A program made the translations under genes and the position numbers. The notes beneath the pieces were generated by a model that searched no databases, was not told the DNA's origin, and worked only from the letters and a program-made list of their open reading frames with translations. Below are positions 46,201 through 58,200 of a stretch of 64,000 nucleotides of DNA, in pieces; the stretch's first letter is position 1, and each line of letters opens with the position of its first letter. The stretch is from Saxidomus purpurata (taxonomy: Eukaryota > Mollusca > Bivalvia > Venerida > Veneridae), in contig JAFMSR010000018.1 of NCBI GenBank assembly GCA_022818135.1, forward strand, positions 16,901,037-16,965,036. Direction: 5' to 3'.

Positions 46201-49200
46201 ATTCTGTGTGAAGAAGCCACCTGAAAATGGAAAGAATAGTCAATGAATTTAAAACTTCACCTCTTCCTTTTCAAAATATCACATATTTCATTAGTTGACA
46301 CATTAAATTTCTGTCATTGATACTAAAATGTTAAACTTGATCAATTAATCACAAAAATAGCAAAAAAACAATACTTTGGGACTAATAGATTCATAAACAC
46401 TATCAAAAACAGCACCCATCTGCTATCTGACCAACAAAGATGTGATACTGTAACAGATTTACTCCCAAGCTACAGCCTAGGAATGGTCAATTACCCAAAA
46501 TACTGGTACACTTTTCCAAAGATAATGATCCCTTCAGTGGTCTGGGCAATTTTGGTACATGATGCAAACAGAGACCTAACTCTGTTTATAATGGTAAATA
46601 TCACTTTGTCAGTAATTCTTATTTTGATGACCATTTTACATGATCTACAGGTGGCAATGTCATTCAGTGTACTGGCCCATTCTAACTTTAACTCTACACT
46701 TGACATAAACGTTTCCTCATAATTATATACTCATTCATTTACTCTCGATCTGCAAAACAAATTCTCACAACTTATATTTATAGCTCTCAAAACTCATTTC
46801 AGATGGAATCAACCTCGAAGAAGGAGAAAAAGGCAATGTCGAATTATCTGTGTCTTGCATAAGGACACTATCGCTACTTTGGCACAGGTGGGGATCAAAC
46901 CTGGGACCCCCCCTATCCCAAGGCGAATGCGTTACCAATGCACTAAGGCAGATCCCCAATCGTTTCCTTACCTATTATAAAAGCACACAATGAATAAGAC
47001 GCGAACGTTGTGAACGCTGGCTTGATCTCCCCATTAAAAGCTACTCCTATCGCAAATCCAAATCCCTGAAAATACAGACATATTGCAGGATATAAGTGAC
47101 AAAATATCTGAAAAAAGACAGAAAGCTTTTACAAAAGTAGTAAAATTTCTTTCAAAAATACAAGCTTTCCTTATTACTATTACCAGTACATGTATGTATA
47201 AATACAACTGTGCATATTTTTCTCAAAATGCAAAATACAATTCTGTGACATAACATTTTGATTTTGTTTTATTTCCTCACACAGAGGTCAATAAGTGATT
47301 CCAAACGCACAATTAATGTGAATTTTTCAGAGCAATCCTTCAAGTGTTTTCTCTGAGACCAATTTTCCATTGCACTTTAAAGAAAAATGTTAAATATCAT
47401 AAAAATTAGAAGCCCGTGAATATTTCTACACAAACAATTACTATGTCAAGTACCTGAGAAAGCAGAACCTGAAGAAGTATGAAGGCATGCATCATAAAGA
47501 ATTCCGCCACTCCACCTATACCAGACAGTGCAAAGAGTGTGATGTGCATTGCCGTGGGAAGAATTATTGTCAGCGGTAAATCACTTGTTATTTTGGCTAA
47601 ATAATACGCAGACAATCTGTAGGAACCTGCAGCTCTCTCTTTCGCAATCACGCCTTTCTCTGCAGGATCTGTAATTAATTTATACTATTGTTATCACATA
47701 TTGAGCATGGCTTTTTTAATGGTCGGAAACAGTTTTAACGGCTCCAGCTATCGCCGCCAGCATTAAAAATATTTGCGACCATTAAAAACCATAATATACA
47801 GTTGCAAATATCAAAATTACAAAACAGTTAACCCTATAAGCGACGTAAAACAATTAACTATATAATAGAGTCGGTTGGTCCATTTGCATCTATTGGTCTT
47901 GTTGTTGGTGGGTGCTATTTTTGATAAAGTTTAGGGTTATTTTTCTTATGTTGCATTCAGTATACAGTAAACTCCATTTATAACAAACTCCTTAGGACCT
48001 TTTAAATTTATTCCTCTTATTCAGAGTTTGTTATATCCATATACAAGTGTATTATTTTATATAAAATAAAGAAAGGAACTCGGGCAGAGAAAATTTGTTC
48101 CTTATATCTGGAATTTCACTATATCCGAAGTTGTAATACACGGAGTTTACTGTAATTTCAATCATAACACATGTACTTACATGTAGAAATAGCTTCAAAC
48201 GCTGGATTGAAAGTCCAGTATCCAACAGAGAAGAACAACTGCAAAATAAAACAGTTATACAATAAGATGGCCTTGTATTACTCACCCACATTCCATTGCA
48301 ACTCCCACAAACCTACAAGCCCATAATCATAGGACATAATATGTTCTTATTATGATTCAATATAGAATAAACAAAGACTTGCTACAATTTGATGTAATTA
48401 TTTGGGTTTTCACCGGACATGACCTCTGTATGGATCATACACAAGCTAAACAGAACCTTGTATTAAAATCAAAGGAAAGTGTACGGCAAATCAACCAGGA
48501 TTTTCTGAATATGTACATGTCCATTTTCGCTCATAATTTCTTTGCAGATCATGTTGATTTTGTCTGGTAGCTTATGACAAAACGTTTAATCGAATGGAAA
48601 TTGAAACCTTTAAAGTGTTGTCAAATGAAGAAGACTTAGTGTTGCATGTTTTCACACAACATGACTTAACATATACAGGGATCATGTACCCACGTGACTT
48701 ACAGAATGGTATCTAACTGTCAAGGTTTTTCAATAATTTTCTATGTACTAAGTCTATGTTTTTTCAACATGTCATTCCACACGCATGGTCAATTTTGATC
48801 ATCAGGGGTATGATTTGAGTAATCTTGAGTAATCTCAGCCATGAAACTGTTTGGTAGAGTGTGACTAAAACTTGCCCAGTGATTTGGGAAGAATGTCATT
48901 TGAAGTGAGATATAAATGGTCAATGGTCGGGACATCACACTGATTGTGAATGATAAGAAATCTCATCATGAATACTATGTGAAAAGGTAAACTTTAAAGG
49001 TTGCTTAAATAGTCAATTTTATTTGTTTTCCAAGTTCATTACCAAGATCCTTAAAGTCTTTAGTTACATTTTCATTCTAATTAACATAGCCAATGTCTTT
49101 GATTGGCAAAAAGCAATGTAATTACTTACAATATGGACCAGAATACCCGAGACTCAACATGTTTTAACCTGTAATCTGTATAAACAAAGTATAACTTGTC

Positions 49201-52200
49201 CCTTCTCCTGATCATAATATTATGTTCACACTCCAGATTTTCATGATGCAAATTTAGGCTAAATTGGTCAAATCTCTTGGGCTTAGGTTTAAAACACTGG
49301 AATTTCTGTGTTAAAAACATTCCTAACTTTGCTTTTTTAAATAGATAAATACATGTTACATATATAGTGCACTATGTTTTTCAATGATATTGCAAAAACT
49401 GAGAAAGGTTGTCTGGCAACTCTTTTTTGTGAAGAAATGACTTGAATGTGCATTATTTTTTTTTTTTTATTTATTAGTATGTCAACATTGTTTTAGAGTG
49501 AATACAACATGGTTCTATCATTATTCTATCAGTAAATCTACTTTACTATATTAATAAATTCAAAGTGATCCTTGGACTGTAACAAATACAAATTCACTAA
49601 TTGTAAGAGAAACAACAAAGGTTCAGGGGAGGTAACTCACCAATCCCATTACATCCCTGATAGTGTTTACATTCTGTTCTATTTGAAAGTAAATTGTTCC
49701 AATAACAAGGGAGACAATCACAGTCTGAATAATAGCGTAACCCTGCATTAACACCCCTTTGGTTTGTTTGAAGCTTCTCCACGAGAGCATATAGTATTGT
49801 GTCAACCAGGAAGTCGGCCAGCGACCAGTTCTGTCATCTTCTAGTATTTCAGTATCTATAAATATCATACACTAATATTACTTCCCTGTTACTTTCTATA
49901 AAACAATTAAGAGACAGATCCACTTGTATCAAACAAATCGGAGTTACAATTTCCAACTTCAACAATATTTCAGTTATGTCTAGGCAGGCAAATTAGCTAA
50001 CCATCATTCCACACATCTACTGGTATGAGACCAGTTTCCGACAAAAAATTGAGGTTTTCCGTATGTTTTTTCTTTTATGTGTTTTGTAAACAAAAGTCAT
50101 CTTAACGTTTACAAACCTCAGTTTATCCTCTTTTCAATGATGTAAACAGGACCAGTGTCTTTTGCGCATGCGTACCAAAAATAGGGCCCCAAAAGGACAG
50201 CCTAATAAATGTTAATAACTTAAGGTACAGGACCAGTTTCCCGACATAATTTTACACTTAACAGTTTTGGATTATAAATTATTTAAATCTATGAGAACTT
50301 CTATTCTCTAAAATGTAAATTCCTTTTCCTACTTTTCTGACGCTCGTAATGAGTGTCTGTCTATTATCCGTTCTGTGCCGCTCCATTTCGTACATCACTG
50401 TATTATCATTTCACAACACTTGAACTGTGTCATATTTTGCAAGCAATTTCAGTGACGGATGTATAATGTAGAATTTCTTTGAAAGTACTTATCTTTAGAA
50501 AATGAAATTTTGTTCGCCGCCTTGTTTGGAGATGCTGTTTGAAACTATAAGTATCCATTCTACGCGAAGGCTATGATAACAAGTAGTCGGAAACTGGTAT
50601 GATTCCGAAACTGGTCTCAGCAGTACATTACTTAATACTGCAAAACGTGGAAAAATGGTGTGACTTCCGTAAAATAATTCTTGATTACGGTGTATGTATT
50701 ACCTTTTGAACCCATTAATGACATCTTCACATCCGTAGAATCTCTTTCGAGCAATATTTTAGTATCGGCTTTCTTGCCAGCACTATCTACAACGTCCCTG
50801 TCGCCATTTTGCTTAGACGCCACATCAGTATTTGGGTCAGTAATTTCTACATGATTTTCTCTTCCCTCCACTCTGACCATGTTTGTGTCAACATCATAAG
50901 AAATTGCACTTGTTGTATTGGATTTGTCTGAATTTGTGTTTGTAACCGTTGAGCGCAAGCACCTAGATATAGTATTTTTTATGTTTGATAAATGATTAAC
51001 AATATATCGACAATTCATCACAAGAAATATGAACATACAAACTGGTGCTTGCCGCAAATTTAGAACAACCTATGTTATATAACGATTCATCAATTCGAAC
51101 CAACTTTCCGCCAAGTATATACATGTATAGGTGTTCACCTGGACTGTTCTATAGAAATTAAAAAAGCATCAATGGGAGCAACAGTGACAAGAGACTTTCT
51201 TATCTCTGTAGAACAGAATGTTGAGGGTTGAACACAAAACTGTCGTAAGACCTTATTTTTTTCACATAAGTTACAAAAGTTTTGTGGTCAACACTGGATG
51301 TACGAAAATTAATATAACTAGAGTAAATGGTACGTTATAGAATGCACATGCTATTTCTAACAGAGAGATTAACTACAAATTGATTTTAACGTGGTGAGTA
51401 GTGTGGTATAACAGAATCAGATATGACAGATTTATTGGCAACTTTTAGTGGTAAATGCAAATGTATCAATGTTAGGTATATAATATGTTCACAAATTGTA
51501 GAGATGGTTTTAAAGTCATTTTAAGGTAAAAAGATACAGAAAATACTATTCTGTCCGGAATGACCAATTAATTTCTGATCTTTTTTTACAGGGAAGCATC
51601 TCAGTTTAGAGTGTAATGATGTAATTCCAAGCCATGAGTATCTAAACATACCTAAATCTCTTTCCTGCTTCTATCACCTTGTCAACAGTCTCTTGATCAG
51701 ATTTGAGAACTTGTACTGTAAACAAAATAAAAAATTAAAAAGGATTTTTTTTAAAAAAAATTTAAAAAAAATGAAACAAGGCTGTGTAGACAGCTTGCTC
51801 GACTTTTTTAGTGCTTGCCAATAAAACAAAACTTTGACAGTTAGGCAACAAAACTTTAACTAGAATTTCAAAGTAAAATCAAGAAAATTTTCCACAGAGT
51901 TATCTTCTTTTGCTTCAGATGTCAGGGTACTATCTCAACTTTCAAAGTAATATCTCAAATGGTTAAGTTAACAAGTGGACAAGAATGAAAATTTTAACTG
52001 AGTTTCTAAGTCAAAAAGGGCCATAATTCAAAGTAAAATCCTTGACAGAATTACCTTCCCCCTGCCCATGTTTGGGAATCATGATGGTAAACAAATATTC
52101 TAAACACTAAATTAATATATAAATCTCGAAAAACTTAACCAAGATTCTAAGTCGATAAAAGGCCTTAATTTTTCAAACAAATCCCCGCCTGAGTTCCCCC

Positions 52201-55200
52201 CCCCGCGTACGATGGGGGTAATGATGTGAAATAGCATTAATAGTTTCAAAGCAATATCTCAAACGGTTAAGGCAATAAGTGGATTTTACCCATATTCAAT
52301 GTATTTTCTAAGTCAAAAAGGGCATAATTCTGTCAAAAACCTTGACAGAGTTATGTCCCCTTGTCTGTTGATGAAGGTCGTGATGGTAAACAAGTATGGT
52401 TAGTTTCAAAGCAATACCCATCCAATGGTTTTGAAATAAAGTGAAGGTGGTACGAAAAACCTACACTTACCGCTCAACCCCCCTACACTTTCTAAGTAAA
52501 AAAGGGCCATAATTCTGTCAAAAACCTTGACGAGTTATGTACTCTTGTCTGTAGATGGAGGTTATGATGGTAAACAAGTATGGTAAGTTTCAAGCCATAC
52601 CTCTAATACTTTTGAAATAAAGTGGGGTGAAAAAAAAAAAAAAAAAAGGGGGGGAGAACCCCAAGGGGGGGGGGGGGGGAAAATCTTTTTTTTTCATAGA
52701 AAAGTCAAGCTAAAATTATACTGTGAAATTTTCGCGCGGGATTTTCATGTCTTCATCGAGAGAGCACTAGTTCGCAAATTCATATTTGCTTGCTCCTGAA
52801 ATGAACCGTTTCCAGAAAAATATGGGATTGCTTGTTGAAAATTCATGGTCTCATGAATTGACCCGTAGATAAACAAGAGCTGTCAGTAGACAGCGCGCTC
52901 AACTATTCTCAGTGATTAACAATATAAAATAATATCCATCCTGGAGGATATTGTTAAAGTGTAGTTAATAACAGGAATTCTAAGTCAAAAAGGGGCATAA
53001 TTCTGTCAAAATGTTTGATACAGTGACCTCCTCCTGTGTACAGGTTGGGGGCATGATGGTGAACAAGCGTGCAAAGTTTCAAAGCCAAATGTCAATGGAC
53101 TTTGAAAATATTTGAGGTGGTAACAAAAATTTTAAAAAAAATTACCCCCAAAAAAGGGAAAAATTTTTAAAAAAACTTTTTATCAGTGACCTCCCCCTGT
53201 GTACAGGTTGGGGCTGATGTGAACAAGCGTGCAAAGTTTCAAAGCCAGATGTCAATGGACTATGAAAATATTTGAGGTGGTACACAAACTTTAACGTAAA
53301 TTTTAAGTAGAAAAAGGGGCAAATTTTGTCAAAATGCTTGATAAAGTTACCTCCCCCCTGTGTACAGGTTGGGGGCATGATGGTGAACAAGCGTGCAAAG
53401 TTTCAAAGCCAGATGTCAATGGACTTTGAAAATATTTGGGGGGGGTCCAGCAAACTTTAACGTAAATTCTAGTGAAAAAGGGGCATAATTTTGTCAAATA
53501 TGCTTGATAGGGCATCTCTTCCTGTGTACAGGTTGGGGGCATGATGGTGAACAAGTGTGCAAAGTTTCAAAGCCATATGTCAATGGACTTTGAAAATATT
53601 TGTAAGCAAATTCAACATAAGTGGTTAGCCCACCCCCACCCCTATTAATAAAATAACCCCCCCCCTTTTTTTTTTTTTGCAGAATCAGAATCATTTTTGT
53701 CTTGCAAATTCAAAGTGATTTACAGTAAATGGTAACTAGTCTCAAATGCAAGTAAAATTTACTATGACATAAGGGGGAGCAGGTCTCTTTACAACCCTCA
53801 TCCCCCACCCTGTTACCTAACCACACCCGCCTAACAAACCAATTACTATTACGAAACTTACGGATGAAGTCTGCAGGGTTGAAGTGAAGTTCACAAGTCA
53901 ATCCAGCACTTTCTTCAAAGAATAACAGGGCATCTTTTCCTGGTCCACAGTATGCTTCCTAATGAAATAGCAATAGGAATAATCAAGAATACAACATAAC
54001 AGAATTAGGATCACATCTGATTACAATATTACATTAAAATGATATGATTATCATTCATTAACAAAATATATAAATTTGTTTAACAGTTTCATTCCCACTG
54101 AAATATAGAGGGAATATAATATAACTGAATATAGAGAAAATGTGTAAAAATCCTAGTCAAAAATTGAAAATCCAACCTTTTGCTTATGAAAGAAAAACCT
54201 ATTCTTGCATATTGGATTAGCATATTTCCGGTGATTTTTACCATGCCAGAAATATCATTCTTGCATACCAGATGGGGATATCTGCAGTTTGAAGATATGA
54301 AGATACAATGCTTAAAAGTCTCATCTAACACACCCCCCCCCCACCCGCATGTAAGACGACTCGCGTGAATTACTTGTGATGTAACGTTATAAACGATGTG
54401 ACGTCACTTTCTCAAACACAGCATCTGAATAACATTTGTTTTTTATATAAAAATACATCATTTTGACGTTTGTATTTAAATATCAATTTTTAAGTGCAAG
54501 ACGGTGTGTATGAAAAAGTTTCTACCATGAGATACTTGGTTCAGATGGAAATATCCGTCACTTTCGGTAACTGTTTCGCGGGAACTCTGCAGAGCCTCAT
54601 TCCCGCCAAAACAGTTACCCTCAGTAACGGATATTTCTATCTGAGCCTCATGCTTGTGTAAGAAACTAATAGTCTGGCACCCCTTCCATGCCAGCCGACT
54701 CTCGTGAATTACTTGTGATGTAATGTTATAAACATTGTGACTACACTTTTCCAAACACAACGTCTGAATATTGTCTGTTTTTATATGATAATGCATCATT
54801 TTGATAAGTTTGCATTTAGAAATCTACTTTAAAGTACAAGACATAATGCAAGAAAAAGGTTTTACAATGAGACATTTGGTTCATATGGAAATATCCATCA
54901 CCTCAGGTAACTGTTTAAGAAACTTGGCCTCATTCCAGCCAAAACAGTAACCCTCAGTGACGGATATTTTGATTTGAGCTACCTGCTCCAGACAGAAACT
55001 ATTATGGTATGTTAGCAGTCCACTGCTGGAGATCAAAAACCAGACTGGACTTCCCCTGTCACCCCCTGATATCTCCACTTTCACTTTGTTCTCAACGCTC
55101 CGCAGAATTTGGCATATTTGGCTTCACTGGCGTATAACAGGAGAAACACTAAATTTGTATTGAACAGAAGCTCTCATTCAAGAGAACAAAACCAAGCTCT

Positions 55201-58200
55201 AAGAAAACCGCTAAAGCAAATTTTAGAGAAATTTAAGAAATTGCGCACTCAAGAGTGTCATTGTAGGCATTTGAAGGTTTTATAATCCGTTTTGTTAAAA
55301 CTTACATGTCCGTTTATGAGAAGAAGTATATTATTAAACATGTGGTATATCTGACTGGAGGGTTGGTGTATAGTTGTTATTATAGTCTTGTTGTAGTGGC
55401 TGGCATACATCTTCATCTGCTGCATCAACGTCAGCGCCGTGCTCGAATCCAGCCCAGAAGTTGGTTCCTGCAATTAAACGGGAAAGGATGGATACCAATA
55501 AAATCGTTTCACAGATCACAGTGATATTGCTACAGATGGACAATGGTTCATAACACAAATAATTATAAAATATTGTGATGAGTTAAATTTATATATTTGT
55601 GGTACATGTACTGAGAAGATTACTCACAGGGGTTTGAACCCTTGTGCTCCTGTGTATAAAATTACAGAGCAAAAACATTTACATTTCAAAACTGCAAACT
55701 TTGTCTCTTAGGAAAACATGATCGAAGCAGGGCTTGAACTTATGACCCTCAATCAATGAAAAGTTACAGTGATTTCAAGTCGGTGACTGTAACCTCTCAA
55801 CTGTGGTGGCAGTTTCGTTCAGGAGCTTGCAGACATTATATCTTGATCAGCCAGAAGCTTACAGACAGGAAATAACATACTTACATCCATCAGAAGTATA
55901 TCTGGATCAGTCAGCAGCTCGCAAGCAATGCTAGCTCTCTTCTTCTCTCCTCCTGACAGTCCTCGTACAAATATATCACCAATAACTACAACAGAGAAAC
56001 GTGTAAACAACCTCATTTTTCTTAAGGCTATATATTCTATATAGTTACTGATTTTCTTTTTTTTTTCGGTATTGAATACCTCTGTTGATGGCGATCTACC
56101 TGGTTCTAAGCCTTAGCTAAGTACATTTTATAATAAAGTTTTTTGTGATAATCTAATCAATATAAATTATTTCAGATAGAGAGCAGACCACACCTCAAGT
56201 GAACGCTGCACACTGCCTCAGTTTTAACTTTATGTCCCGTTTAAAATGGGCCTTAGACTTAAAAGACTTTAAACTTATGTAGATGGACAGCTCAGGTGAG
56301 CGGAAAATCTGCATTTTCTGATTGGTTTAATTACTCACTTGTATTGAGACATTTCTTCATGTCCAATGTTTCAACGATATCATCTATTTTCTTCTTTTTT
56401 TCTGCTTCTGAGAGTGAATCAGGTAGCCTCAACCTTGCAGTAAACTGTAACAGACAATATGTGCACAAAAGTTACAATGCAGTAATATCCAGTGAAATTA
56501 GCGGACAGTTGTAAAGGATTCCACCAGCAAAACTCAAGACAATAGTTCTGTTAATAATTTGTTCATAGGTTTAATGACTGAAAGTAGCATGGCATATATA
56601 TGAGACAGAGAGACAGTGGTAAACTTTCATGAAAATCTTGCTTTCCCTCAGAAGCCACTTACATATAAAGTTTCATAGAGTGTAAGTTGTGAGAAGAATA
56701 CATCCTGTTGTTGAACAAAAGCCAACCTTCGCCGTAACCTTTTACTGAATGGTTCTCCGTTGAGAGTGACATCTCCACTTGTTGCTTTCAGTCTTCCTGT
56801 TATAACATTCAGAAGAGTTGTTTTCCCTGATCCTGAAACAAAAGGACGTTTAGATTTTAACAGGTCATTTCCTGAGTTTGGAGACGGCGCCCTAGACCCT
56901 CAATTTGTGGAAATTGAGTGCCATAATTGTCTAGAGGAAATACAATACACCTGTTGTGAAGTCGCCTTTTCGGGAACACTGAAATTTGTTTTAAGAAATT
57001 CCTGAGATTTTGGGAGGACGCCATGCACAGGCACCTAATACATAAAGGAAAAAAGCCATTTATTCCATTTCAAAAACATGTATATTGTGACCCTGGACAC
57101 AACATCATCCTTAACTGTTTAACACGACATGAGGGCATTAAAGTCAATAAATTTGAAAAAAATATCACACGAAAAGGCTAACACTCACCAAAACAGTTAG
57201 CCTGTGTCAAAATATCTGTCAATATCTGTCCACAAATTGATACATGTAGAATTTTGTGGTCAACTTTCAACTATAATATATTCACATTTTACTATTTGGA
57301 AGAGCTTAAAACCCTTACTCCACTTGTGGCAGTGATTCCGCCTTTGCGACCAGTGCAGGTCAGACACTGCGAAATTCGTCGGTCCGACGGACATGTCCGA
57401 AAGATTTCAAGTCGGACCGCACTTTTTTTTAATCCGGATACGGACCGACTGTCCGGCATATATTCAATGTCCATGTTCGGATCGCTTCTGTCAAAATGGC
57501 GACCTTGCGATTCTATGAAGGAACAGAACCGGGAAAGAAAGGATGCTCGGCCCAGAAAAAAACAGTATGAAAAAATGAGAGTTGAACGAACATTTAAAAA
57601 TAAACCAAATTCATCAATTAAAATAATTGATGAATTTGGTTTATTCTTACTGTAAACTTTACTTTTTGATTTTCGGTCCAGCAAATGTTTGGACCTTGCC
57701 GGTCCGAATGTCCGGCTATTTTTTTCAACTTTCGCGAAGTCTGCAGGTTATGATCAATCTGCACAGCATTGCAGTCTGATCATGTTAATTTTCAGTTGGC
57801 ATCCTAACTTCTTTCAATGACACTTTTAGTAAGTCTAGGCATGACCAATTGCTAAACAGTTTCAGTCAAATTAACAGATTAACATAAATTTTCACTATCT
57901 GAAACAACATTTTGAACGACTTCAAAGTGTGACATTTGTTATAACAATAGCATCAAAAGCTACGAACACATAAACTTGATTTTTCATTAGATATGAACAT
58001 AAACTTGAAATTTAACTAGAGATTGTTTTTCACCAAAAAAAAATATGTCTCCCACCGCTTTGACCTTGATAGTGACCCCAAATTATGATATGCACAACTA
58101 CGCATCATACTGATGCTTCCGGCAAAATTTCATGAAAATCCAGCATGGCCTTTCGGAGAAGCACAGACAAGATTTTCAGTTTTCAAGTCCCTATGACCTT

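Noticed and set aside
57254..57655. 133-codon frame as an independent gene
   Set aside because: Starts outside and ends inside transposon remnant G1; the part shared with G2 is a transposon relic, not a host gene.
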